A stretch of DNA of 64,000 nucleotides from Prorocentrum cordatum. Taxonomy: Eukaryota; Sar; Dinophyceae; Prorocentrales; Prorocentraceae. Location of the stretch: NCBI GenBank assembly GCA_963575745.1, contig CAUYUJ010015962.1, forward strand, positions 239,476 through 303,475, read 5' to 3'. This document shows, piece after piece, positions 53,896 through 62,589 of this stretch. Within the stretch, counting starts at the first letter, position 1, and the number at the start of each line of letters is the position of its first letter. Made by a program: the position numbers and the translations under genes. Under the pieces are notes generated by a model. The model saw nothing but the letters and a program-made list of their open reading frames with translations. It made no database searches and was not told the DNA's origin.

Positions 53896-55139
53896 TCACT
53901 TGTTGCTGATAGCCTCCGCCTTCTCCAACGCCTTTTTCTTGTCCTTCTTTGCCAGGCCCGAGCCCTCGATGAGCACCTGGTGGGCTTTCTCCAGGGCGAG
54001 GGAGATCCTCGCGCACGCCTCGAGGTTGGAGCGGCACTTCTCGGCGTTCAGCTTCTCCACGGGCTGCCCCAGCGCCGAGAGGAGCTCCGCGCTGGGAGGG
54101 CCGCAGTCCATGAGCAACTGCATCACCTCGTCCGCGCGCTCGCGGTTGATCTTCGACTCCGCGCGGTCGCGCTTGATGCGCTGCGCCAGCAAGCCTGAGA
54201 AGGGCACGGTGGAGGATGGGCATTGGGATTATTAGAAATAAGAAAAGCAGGAGTAGGAGTTGTAGGATGAGTAAAGTTATGAGAAGGATTAGGAGTATGA
54301 GTAGGAATAGGAATACTGAAGCCTGCGTCAGCAGTGAGCGCGGCGCTGGCGTCCCAGGCGTCCTGCATAGTCTTCATCACGTGGCAGTCGGCCTCCGTGC
54401 CCTCGCCCTTCGAGCTGGAAGCACCAGAACCAAGAGCCTTCTTGGTGTCGCACAGCGCCTTGCGAAGCCAAGCCTTGTTCTTGGTGACCGAGTCCGTGAT
54501 CATCTGCTTGTACTGCTCCACGCTCTGGGGCTTCAGGTCCCTCTCGACGTCGCAGCCCGTATCAATCCTGCGGGTGCTCGTGCGGATCTTCTGCTTCTCG
54601 TACCGCAACTCCTCGCCGTCGCTGTCCTCCTCCATCCAGATCGCTCCGGAATCCTTCGCCCGCTGCAGCGCCTCCTGGTTGAAGTGGTACATGCGCTCCA
54701 TGGTGGGCCAGCGCGCCCCCTCGCCCTTCTCGGCGTCCGCCTTGCTCTGCGTCACCTTGAGAAACTGCTCTGCTTTGCAATCTTTCAAGTTGTCGGCGCG
54801 CAACTCGCAGGTGCAATCCTTCTTGACCACGCTGTTCCTGAGGGCGCTCTTGAGCTGCTGCGTGCCCTTCACGCCCTTCTTGTCGCAGAGCTCCTTCCAC
54901 TTGTCACGGACCTCTTGGCTCAAAGTAGGCAACATGCCCTCGAAGACGTGGCATTGTTGACGCGTGCAACTGCTGTAGTCCATCTCGCCAGAATTGTCCT
55001 CGATCTGCGGCACGTCGGCCCTCGACGCCTTCTTTGCCCACGAGGCGGGCGCGTCGTCCTCGTCGGCAGCAGCGGGGCGCTTGAGTGGAGGAACAGCCTT
55101 CGCCTTCGCCTTTGCCTTGGACTTCCCCTTCGGCGGCGT
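53896..55139 (-). CDS. two-exon protein of unknown function with spliced-leader relic, ACG in place of ATG
   Basis: Exon 1 (55,139-54,323) begins with a Lys/Ala-rich basic stretch (PPKGKSKAKAKAKAVPPLKR), followed by VFEGMLPTLSQEVRDKWKEL, AEQFLKVTQSKADAEKGEGA and CHVMKTMQDAWDA. Exon 2 (54,194-53,896) encodes LLAQRIKRDRAESKINRERA, ADEVMQLLMDCGPPSAELLS, ISLALEKAHQVLIEGSGLAK and ends AISNK-stop. About 370 residues, charged and helical, perhaps coiled coil; no family recognised. In the frame, ACG (55,139-55,137) stands where an ATG start would be expected 46 bp after the relic; no other early in-frame ATG exists. So this is either a retrocopy that lost its start or one that uses ACG (or edited RNA). 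Confidence 0.7.
54195..54322 (-). other. 128-bp intron with GC donor and 7-bp direct repeat at both splice sites
   Basis: Donor GCAG then GCTTCAG; acceptor TCTCAG then GCTTGCTGG. CAGGCTT is present at both borders. Removal joins GCA-G and GC-TTG into Ala-Gly-Leu and keeps the frame. The intron is rich in CCTACTCCTAAT-like words. Confidence 0.85.
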
Positions 55140-55185
55140 CGCCGAGAGAAACGAATCGGTTCGTCGCTCACTGGCCGAAACAAAC

Positions 55186-55200
55186 CTTGAGCCAGAACGG
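55186..55200 (-). promoter_or_regulatory. spliced-leader relic
   Basis: Minus strand CCGTTCTGGCTCAAG, 13 of 15 bases as CCATTTTGGCTCAAG, preceded by GCGAG then G, a usable acceptor. It stands 46 bp upstream of the ACG start. Confidence 0.82.
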
Positions 55201-55311
55201 CCTCGCGCGATGAAGGGGCGGGAATAATGCGAACAACATGGCGCAAGACTCTGCTCGATGCGCCCTGGGAGGCGTCAGCTTAAGGCTTTCATCCGATAAC
55301 AACTGATTTCC

Positions 55312-55412
55312 CATAGGTTTGAGACCCTATGGAGACCCCATAGGAGACCCCATAGGACGCCATAGGAGACCCCTAGGAGACCCCATAGGACACCCCATAG
55401 GACCCCATAGGA
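55312..55412. repeat. CCATAGGAGACC minisatellite
   Basis: Units of 11-13 bp (CCCCATAGGA, GACCCCATAGGA). 55,412-55,840 has no gene but includes three GTGCAA(T/G)CACTG...TTTGGGGTGG units related to the array at 57,480. Confidence 0.85.
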
Positions 55413-55845
55413 CAAGACATCGCAAGCGCTGTCTGGGGATATGAAAAGAACAGCAACGCGAGAGACAACACTGCAACGGATTCTGCATCTATGTATATCT
55501 GCAATGTTGAAACAAAGCTCAACATCAATCAGTGCAATCACTGTCGAGAGAAATAATCAGGCGAACACTACGGGAGAACATCAGTGCAAGCACTGCTTTG
55601 GGGTGGAATAGGACGTACAACGCGGACCCCCTCGGTGCAATCACTGTTTGGGGTGGCGATGACACGCATATGTTTACTAGCATTGTCGCAAAACGTGTGA
55701 TCTGCTCAATGTATCCCCCCACACACACTGGCCTGTAATGCACGCAAGGCCATGGCATCCCCAAAGAAAGCTACGTTCTGCTGCACATTAAAGGCACCGA
55801 ACGCACACCCTGAACATTCTTTGTCACAAGAACGGGACAAACCTC

Positions 55846-56190
55846 CTACGACAGGAGCTCGGTCAGCATGTTGACAGCGTCGGACCGAAAGAACTTCTCC
55901 TCACTACTGAAATGGACTTTCACCTTCTTCGCGGCGGCCGAAAACTTGGCGCCGTGACGCTTGCGGCTGACGGTCATCACATGGACTTGATTGCCGCTCT
56001 TGACGTCACTGGCGACAAGCTCAACCCTCGGGTTGTCCTCGTTAGTGGGGCCGCTCATCTTGATAGCACGGAACACTGGGTTAGTCTTCATCTTGGGCAC
56101 AGCTTTGGGCGCAGCTTTGGGCGGAAACTTAGTCTTGGCGGCGGGTGCCGTGTCCGTGATCTGCTTCTTCCCATCATTGCCCTCACCGTC
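55846..56190 (-). CDS. unknown multi-exon gene, last exon
   Basis: 345 bp with stop: DGEGNDGKKQITDTAPAAKT, KFPPKAAPKAVPKMKTNPV, FRAIKMSGPTNEDNPRVELV, KKVKVHFSSEEKFFRSDAVN, MLTELLS-stop. Acceptor GCAAG then G at 56,190; joined in phase 0 to the exon ending 56,306. An upstream acceptor in the A-run at 56,210 is possible in another phase. Lys-rich; no family recognised. Confidence 0.65.
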   Translation of the reverse strand, partial: DGEGNDGKKQITDTAPAAKTKFPPKAAPKAVPKMKTNPVFRAIKMSGPTNEDNPRVELVASDVKSGNQVHVMTVSRKRHGAKFSAAAKKVKVHFSSEEKFFRSDAVNMLTELLS

Positions 56191-56305
56191 CTTGCTGGCA
56201 TCAAACCTTTTTTTTTTTCAGTGGAAGGGGGTAGGATTGGGGGGGCCGTTCAACCGGGAAAAAAAAACGTTGTGGATTTAGGTGAGGCGGGGTTTTGTAA
56301 TCTAC

Positions 56306-56423
56306 ATGACCTTCCCATCCCCTGTTTGCGAGCACGTTCTGCTCCCTCACATTGGGATCCAGGACGGGCGTCTCTAGGTCCTCGGCCTCGGCCGTGGGCT
56401 GAGCGGAGTCGTCTGGGGCCTCG
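56306..56423 (-). CDS. unknown multi-exon gene, penultimate exon
   Basis: Encodes EAPDDSAQPTAEAEDLETPV, LDPNVREQNVLANRGWEGH. Acceptor TTGCAG then C at 56,423; donor GT at 56,305. The acceptor lies six bases from a perfect 27-bp hairpin in the upstream intron. Confidence 0.6.
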
Positions 56424-56429
56424 CTGCAA

Positions 56430-56493
56430 GATAGTAGGTGTGGGGTCAAGAATGTGCGTTATAACACACATTCTTGACCCCACACCTACTATC
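56430..56493. repeat. perfect 27-bp inverted repeat inside a short intron
   Basis: Arms 56,430-56,456 and 56,467-56,493 are exact reverse complements (GATAGTAGGTGTGGGGTCAA... ), loop CGTTATAACA. The hairpin occupies about half of the intron 56,424-56,556. Confidence 0.95.
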
Positions 56494-56556
56494 ACCTATC
56501 CCTCCTCCACATCGTACCCTCCTGGTACTCCACGTGGTACGTGTCATCCACCTCAC

Positions 56557-56663
56557 CCTCCACCTCCCAATATGGCCTTGGCGATCTTGACGGGCGTGAC
56601 CACGTCACCGTCGCCAAGGGGGGTGGGCTCCTCATCCGCCAAGTGCTTCTTGGTGAATACATA
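56557..56663 (-). CDS. unknown multi-exon gene, internal exon
   Basis: 107 bp: YVFTKKHLADEEPTPLGDGD, VVTPVKIAKAILGGG. Acceptor TTGCAG then T at 56,663; donor GT at 56,556 (GG then GTGAGG). Phase 2 joins to the next exon as Gly-Glu-Ala-Pro. Confidence 0.6.
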
Positions 56664-56734
56664 CTGCAACTAGAATCGGACCTCCTATTCTCCAAGTATT
56701 TTGCAAAACATAATGGTAGACCCGATGGCGAGAC

Positions 56735-56877
56735 GCCCCCCAAGCAGTCGTGAACGCGGCTGGTGCCCGAATATTCGCCTGGCTCAACCGACGTTGCACG
56801 ACTGCCCGCGTCACTGCCGTTCGCATCCGAAGTGTTGCCGCCCTTGCCGTCAAACTCGGGGCCCCACTGGAGCTTGG
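56735..56877 (-). CDS. unknown multi-exon gene, internal exon
   Basis: 143 bp: KLQWGPEFDGKGGNTSDANG, SDAGSRATSVEPGEYSGTSR, VHDCLGG. Acceptor GGTAG then CC at 56,877; donor GT (GGC then GTCTCG). Phases agree with both neighbours, which supports this chain. Confidence 0.6.
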
Positions 56878-56978
56878 CTACCAGGCTGTTGATTAATAAC
56901 GTCTGGGACCTGCTGCACCTTTTCTTCAAACCACCTGTCTTGGTAATTTGTTCACGCTTGCAAAGTCGCCTGACTCAC

Positions 56979-57166
56979 GTTTCCAAGTCCTTAGAACTGT
57001 TGAGACAGCCGTCGCGTGCGTGCGTACTTTCACCAACATGAGCTCTGCCTTGTCATCCCCCTGGGCACGAAACATCGCCCGAGTGTTGAGGATGGCGTCC
57101 CGAAGGCCCTGTTCGAAACGAGGCGGCTGAACCAATCCGTTTTTGCACCGACCGCAATCAATTCTT
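56979..57166 (-). CDS. unknown multi-exon gene, second exon
   Basis: 188 bp: RRIDCGRCKNGLVQPPRFEQ, GLRDAILNTRAMFRAQGDDK, AELMLVKVRTHATAVSTVLR, TWK. Acceptor TTGGCAG then A at 57,166; donor GTGAGT at 56,978. A first exon may be 57,320-57,250 (MSCRMVANDAVSVKDYAEAF), with a weak spliced-leader-like sequence upstream at 57,404-57,422; that join is not settled. Confidence 0.55.
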
Positions 57167-57403
57167 CTGCCAAGGGAGAGCAACGAGCGATGTCATCTGG
57201 CGTGATTGCATGCGCCTGGCTTTTCAAATCACCGAAACTGGAGTGTTGCAACGGCGGTACACGCGGCTGAAAGCCTCGGCGTAGTCTTTCACTGATACGG
57301 CATCGTTCGCAACCATGCGGCAGGACATGACGCCCTATGTGTGGCGAAAACAACGACGCACAGCGGTGGTTGCAATGGTGAGCCTGTCCTCCGAAATCGC
57401 CCC

Positions 57404-57422
57404 TGGGTGCCAAAATGGCTGC
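57404..57422 (-). promoter_or_regulatory. weak spliced-leader-like sequence
   Basis: Minus strand GCAGCCATTTTGGCACCCAG matches the leader over AGCCATTTTGGC and then departs. It lies about 80 bp upstream of the ATG at ~57,320. Confidence 0.45.
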
Positions 57423-57479
57423 AGTGATGTCGAGTGCGACGCACTCTGACCGATATGAGAATATGAAATGCGAACACAA

Positions 57480-57991
57480 GCAAGAAACCCTAAGTGCAAG
57501 CATTGTTCGGGGAATGTTCCGTGAGCGCATACATATGCATTGTTCGTGTGGGAAGAAGGAGGAATGGAAGGGGTTGGGCCTTTTTTATACCCGTCGTGCC
57601 CAGGACGTCAAAAAATGGAGAAGCGGAAAGACAAGTCGAGAAGGGATCTGTGCAAGCACCTTTTGGGGAATGCTCCGTGAGCGTATACTGTCAAAAATGT
57701 ATGCGCGCATTGTTGGCGTGAGGAGGAGGAGGTGAAAGGGTTGGGCCCTGTTATATCCGTCGTGCCCAGGACGTAAAAGGAGAGGCGAGAAGACGGGACG
57801 AGAAATGAACAATGCAAGCATTGTTTGGGGAATGCTCCGTGCGTGCGCGTGCATTGTTGGCGCGAGAAGGAGGAGGAGTGGAAGGGGTTGGGCCTTTTAT
57901 ATCCGTCGTGCCCAGGGCGTAAGCGGAGAAGCGGGAAGCCGGGACGAGAATGGATTAGTGCAAGCATTGTTTGGGGAATAATCCGTGAGCG

Positions 57992-58033
<42 letters not shown>

Positions 58034-58347
58034 GATATATACATTGTTCTTGCGAGAAGAGGGAGGATTGGAAGGGAGTGGGCAATTTAATCCGCCGTGC
58101 CCAGGACGTCAGAAAGGGAGAAGCGGAAAGACAAGTCGAGAAGGGATCTGGGCAAACACTGTTTGGGGAATGTTCCGTGAGCGTATACTGTTAAATTTAT
58201 GCGCACCTTGTTGGCGTGAGAAGGAGGAGGAGTGGACGGGGTTGGGCCTTTTATATCCGTCGTGCCCAGGACGTAAAAGGAGAAGCGGGAAGACGGGGCG
58301 AGAAGGGAACAATGCAAGCATTGTTTGGGGAATGCTCCGTGAGCACA

Positions 58348-58383
<36 letters not shown>

Positions 58384-58525
58384 CGTTGTTCGTGGGAGAA
58401 GGGGGGGGGTTGGAAGGGGGTGGGCCGTTTATATCCGTCGTGCCCAGGACGTACAGGAGAAGCGGAAAGACGAGACGGGAGGGGATCTGTGCAATCACTG
58501 CTTGGGGAATGTTCCGCGAACATAG

Positions 58526-58570
<45 letters not shown>

Positions 58571-58625
58571 TATAAATGTGCGTGTGCAAGCGCTGTTTGG
58601 GGAATGTTCCGTGAGCGCACAGATC
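57480..58625. repeat. tandem array of ~150-190-bp units with embedded (TA)n
   Basis: GGGGAATG(C/T)TCCGTGAGC recurs eight times (57,511; 57,667; 57,828; 57,974; 58,166; 58,328; 58,505; 58,599), with GTCGTGCCCAGGACGT in each unit. (TA)n tracts grew at the same unit position in three copies (57,993; 58,345; 58,525). Confidence 0.92.
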
Positions 58626-58744
58626 TGCATCCAGGAATTGCCAACACAACTTCGGCCAATGATATTCAAAGACATTCGCGCACGTTCGGACACGCAACAT
58701 GCTAGATTGTGATCGTTTGCCACCACAGCACCGCCACGAGCCAT

Positions 58745-58959
58745 TCAACGGAACCACCACCCACCACCCACAGCCCACCACCCACCACGCACCACGCACC
58801 CCGCACCCCGCACCACGCACCACGCACCACGCACCACCCACCGCCCACCACCCACCACTCACCATTCACCACCCACCACCAACCACCACAACCACCACCG
58901 CCACTACCCACCCACCCACCTACACACACCCACACCCACGCCCACCCACCCAACCACAC

Positions 58960-58998
<39 letters not shown>

Positions 58999-59035
58999 CG
59001 CGCGCACGCACACGCACACGCGCACACACACAGGC
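58745..59035. repeat. CCACCCACCA minisatellite and (CA)n tract
   Basis: CACCACCCACCACGCACCA units to 58,910, then ACCCACAC and ACACAC to 59,032. Confidence 0.9.
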
Positions 59036-59254
59036 CCAAGGACTGGCCTTGAGAATTGGTTTTCACGATTCCGATTCATTTCTGTGACGGTATGTGAAAT
59101 AACTATAAAACTGCCCTAGCTGAGCGCCGTGCAATTTGCCCAAAGCTGGCCTTCAAGGCGCAGGCCCTAGAAAAGCAAAAACCCATTCTCAAGGCCAAGA
59201 CTTGTTTGAGATTGGAAAACAACAAGGGTCGACGAGAAGTCCTAAGGTTGGCAA

Positions 59255-59730
59255 CCCTTCAACTTTACTTCCAACCCTTCAACCTTAGTTTCAACCCTTC
59301 GCCCAACCCTTCAACCTTAGTTTCAACCCTTCGCCCAACCCTTCAACCTCAGTTCCAACCCTTCAACCTTAGTTTCAACCCTTCGCCCAACCCTTCAACC
59401 TTAGTTTCAACCCTTCGTCCAACCCTTCGCCCATACCTTCAACCTTAGTTTCACCCCTTCGTCCAACCCTTCGCCCAACCCTTCAACCTTAGTTTCAACC
59501 CGTCACCCTAATGGAAGGGTTGAAACTAAGGTTGAAGGGTTGGGCGAAGGGTTGGGCGAACGGTTGAATCTAAGGTTGAAGGGTTGGGCGAAGGGTTGAA
59601 ACTAAGGTTGGAACTAAGGTTGAAGGGTTGGGCGAAGGGTTGAAACTAAGGTTGAAGGGTTGGGCGAAGGGTTGAAACTAAGGTTGAAGGGTTGGAACTA
59701 AAGTTGAAGGGTTGCCAACCTTAGGATTTC
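59255..59730. repeat. large inverted repeat of a CAACCCTTCAACCTTAG array
   Basis: Left arm (59,255-59,512): CAACCCTTCAACCTTAGTTT / CGCCCAACC units. Right arm (59,516-59,730): the reverse complement, GGGTTGAAACTAAGGTTGAA. The centre is near CACCCTAATGG. Arms exceed 200 bp. Confidence 0.9.
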
Positions 59731-59739
59731 TCGCCAACC

Positions 59740-60602
59740 CTTCAACCATTCATTTTTCAGGTTGCCGGATGCTTTGGGAAACGACTCCTGGTCCCCACCA
59801 CCGTCCGCATCACATCCCCCACTGGTGTACCCAGCACCACTGTCCTCACCACCACTGTCCCCACTGGTTCCACCACCGCCCCTACTGTCCCCACCAGTGC
59901 CCCCACCACTGTCGCACTGTCCCCGCTGTCCCCAGAACTGTTCCCACCACGGTTCCACTCTCCCCACTGTCTCCACGGCCCCAACCACTGCCCGACTATC
60001 CCCACTGTCCCCACTGTCCCACTGACTCCTCCGCTGTCCCACTGAGCTGTCCCACTGTTCCCACCACTGTCCCCACTGTCCCCACCACTGTCCCCACTGT
60101 ACCTCTGTCCCATTGTCCCACCGCCGTCCTCGCCACCGCCTTCACCACTGTCCCCACCACCATTGTACCCTCCACTGTCCCACTGTTTCCACCTCATTCC
60201 CATTGTCCCCACACCACTGTCCCCACCACCACCGTCACCACCACTGTCCACTGTCCCCCCCTGTTCCCACCATTGTCCCCACCACTGTCCCCACCACTAC
60301 CGTCCCCACCACTGTCCCACTGTCCCACTGTCCCCACCACTGTCCCGCTATCCCCTCACCACTGTCCCCACCAACACCGTCCCCACCACTGTCCGCACCC
60401 CCACTCGGTTTTCGAGGGGGGGGGGGGTTCGAACCGGTAGTGACCCCCCCCGGTTTTCGAGGGGGGGGGGGGAGGGGGGGGGTTCGAACCGGTAGTGACA
60501 CCCCCCCCTTTTCATGATGAGCTGGGGGGGGGGGGGGAGAGGTTCGAACCGGTAGTGCCCCCCCCCCGGTTTTCCGCCAGCAGCGGTAGAACACGCTCTT
60601 TC
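59740..60602. repeat. composite dispersed repeat, copy 3
   Basis: GGTTGCCGGATGCTTTGGGA (59,761), CCCCACCACTGT minisatellite (59,820-60,395), three GGTTCGAACCGGTAGTG units (60,427-60,565) and CCGCCAGCAGCGGTAGAACA (60,573). It is collinear with 14,760-15,545 and highly similar there. Confidence 0.88.
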
Positions 60603-60614
60603 ATGTATACCCAC

Positions 60615-60997
60615 CTTGGGGATGGCTTGTCAGGGAAGGCCGCACCGTACGCAGCTCGTGCTCTCTGGATGCCTAAGAATGCGCAGCTCGTGCTTTCTGG
60701 ATCCCTCAGAATGCAATGCGGGCTCATTTCAGCCTCGCGGAGTCCTCGGACCTTGCCACTCTTGGGAGCCTTATTGAGTTTCAAGCCGGGGCCAAACTTC
60801 CAAGTGAGGTCCTGGATACACGCAAGCCCAACTCCGATCAACTTCATGTTCCCATCCTTGAACAGAACCTCCAGAATCTCCTCCTCCGCAAATCCAACGA
60901 TCTCGGCTGCTCTGCGCGCAACGGCGTCGGCAGCCTGGTCGGCAACAGGGAAGTTAGGCCGCACCGTGGCCGCAGGACGTCTCCTGTCCTTCTGGGC
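60615..60997 (-). CDS. orphan exon of an unknown gene
   Basis: 383 bp, open throughout: AQKDRRRPAATVRPNFPVAD, AADAVARRAAEIVGFAEEEI, LEVLFKDGNMKLIGVGLACI, QDLTWKFGPGLKLNKAPKSG, AAYGAAFPDKPSP. Acceptor TTGGCAG then G at 60,997; donor GT at 60,614 (CCCAAG then GTGGGTATAC). A possible preceding exon ends near 61,246 (TINVNRGGLTAAMCTLALGG, PTEVVTDSDDY). The middle faintly resembles HU/histone-like folds, too weakly to name. No following exon was found. Confidence 0.55.
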
Positions 60998-61020
60998 CTG
61001 CCAAAACAGGGACCAGAGAT

Positions 61021-61193
61021 CAGTTGAAGGGGCCCAAGGACACACACACACACATAAACACACACAAATAAAACAATCCCCCATATTTTCCCATAGTTTC
61101 TGGGTTTGGGTCTTCCCCCCCACTGCCCATAATTTCCCATATTTTCTTGGGAATCGACGATTAATTGTGCCTGTGTGTTTCTGTTGTTCCTGA
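61021..61193. repeat. dispersed ~160-bp repeat, copy
   Basis: TTGAAGGGGCCCAAGGACAC ... CCCATATTTTCTTGGGAATC then GACGATTAATTGTGCCTG. Same family as 20,995-21,158. 61,194-61,790 holds no certain gene. Confidence 0.8.
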
Positions 61194-61794
61194 TCAGTGT
61201 TGTCTTGTGTTTCCATGCCGTTCCCCTCCTCGACCCTTTCCCGACGTAGTCGTCGCTGTCTGTGACGACTTCGGTGGGCCCACCAAGGGCAAGGGTGCAC
61301 ATGGCAGCCGTAAGCCCTCCACGATTGACATTGATGGTCTGGATCCATGGGGCAAGGCTGTGGGCAGAGGGTTCCCAGGGGCCAGCTGTCCCTCCCCATC
61401 AAGACGAGCCCCAAGCCGACACGGCGTAGGCGAGGGTCAGGTGAGAAACGACCTCCAGCAGCGTCGATGCCGACGCTCCTGCTCTCTTGGGACGCCTGCT
61501 GGCCCGTGGACAAGCAGCCCGTGCACTAGACCTGCTCGCTACCGGCTCTCGAATGGAGGACGCCGACAGTGTATTGCTGCGGCTGCAATCCTCGAAACCA
61601 CTTGATGGGGATGGTATCCCGTTCCGCTCGAGTTTTGGAGAGGAGGTGCTTGGAGTCCCTGATTTCGTCATGATCCTTTCCAAAGGAGAGAAAGGCGGGG
61701 CAGCTCAAAAGGCAGGAAAGGCATCCTCGACTGGCGTTTCACATCGCCAACATTCAGGGGACCCCGCCATCCCGACTCGGAATCGTCTGGATCT

Positions 61795-62045
61795 CTCCTC
61801 CTCCTCCTCCTCATCCTCCTCCTCCTCTCCTCCTCATCTCCCTCCTCCTCCCCCTCTCCTCTCTCCTCTTGCATCCTCCTCCTCCTCCGCCTCCTGATCT
61901 TCGCTCCTCTTCTCTTCCCCTCATTCTCCCCCTCCTCCTCCTCCTCCTCCTCCCCCTCCTCCTCCTCCTCCTCCTCCTCGGCCTCCTCCTCCGCCTCCGC
62001 CTCCGCCTCCGCCTCCTCCTCCTCCTCATCCGCCTCCTTTTAATA
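61795..62045. repeat. (CCT)n microsatellite cluster
   Basis: CCT triplets with CGC and CAT interruptions. 62,046-62,490 shows no gene. Confidence 0.88.
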
Positions 62046-62493
62046 TTTCTCCTCCTTCACCCCTTCTCCAGTCTGTGCACCAACCTAGGGACCAGGATGG
62101 ACCCGGCTGGAGATGGTGGTGCGTTCTTGCCGCTCTTTCTAGTTTAAAGCGCGACATCATCACTCTCCGTGGCGTCAAGAAGATTAGGGCGGTGATGGGC
62201 ATGCCTACGCACAGCCGAAGCATGGCAACAAGAAAGTGAATCGAGAATGCGAACCCCTTCACCGAAGGGCAGAGGACCAATAGGAATACTCCACAGAAGA
62301 GTATTCTCAGAGGAGCATCACATCAGGAAGACTAGGGTTGGTCTTAACGGGAGCCATGGACCACTTGTTGCCCAACAGACTTCGGCCGTCTTCGGCGGTC
62401 TTCGGAAGGTCGTCTTCGGCGCAAAAAAAAGAACGATTGCGTTTAACGAAGGGCCCACGATCGAACCCCGAACGCGTTCGCTCCCCCTCTGTC

Positions 62494-62552
62494 CGGCTGC
62501 CCAGGAAGCAGACGTGCTCCATCATGTGGGCGATCCCCTGCTCGTGCGGCTC
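62494..62552 (-). CDS. SPP: M16 stromal-processing-peptidase-like protein, exon 1 (of those seen): zinc motif
   Basis: 59 bp: EPHEQGIAHMMEHVCFLGS plus two bases. HMMEH is the inverted zinc-binding HxxEH of M16 peptidases (two His ligands and the catalytic Glu); plant SPP has DEQGIAHMIEHVAFLGS. Acceptor AACACAG then G at 62,552; donor GA (AGCCG then GACAGA). M16 SPP-type enzymes remove transit peptides from imported plastid precursors in the stroma; in this organism the location is inferred only. Exons encoding the N-terminus should lie further right; none was recognised up to 64,000. Confidence 0.88.
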
Positions 62553-62589
62553 CTGTGTTTGGTCACCCACTGAGCATCTCTTTATTTGT

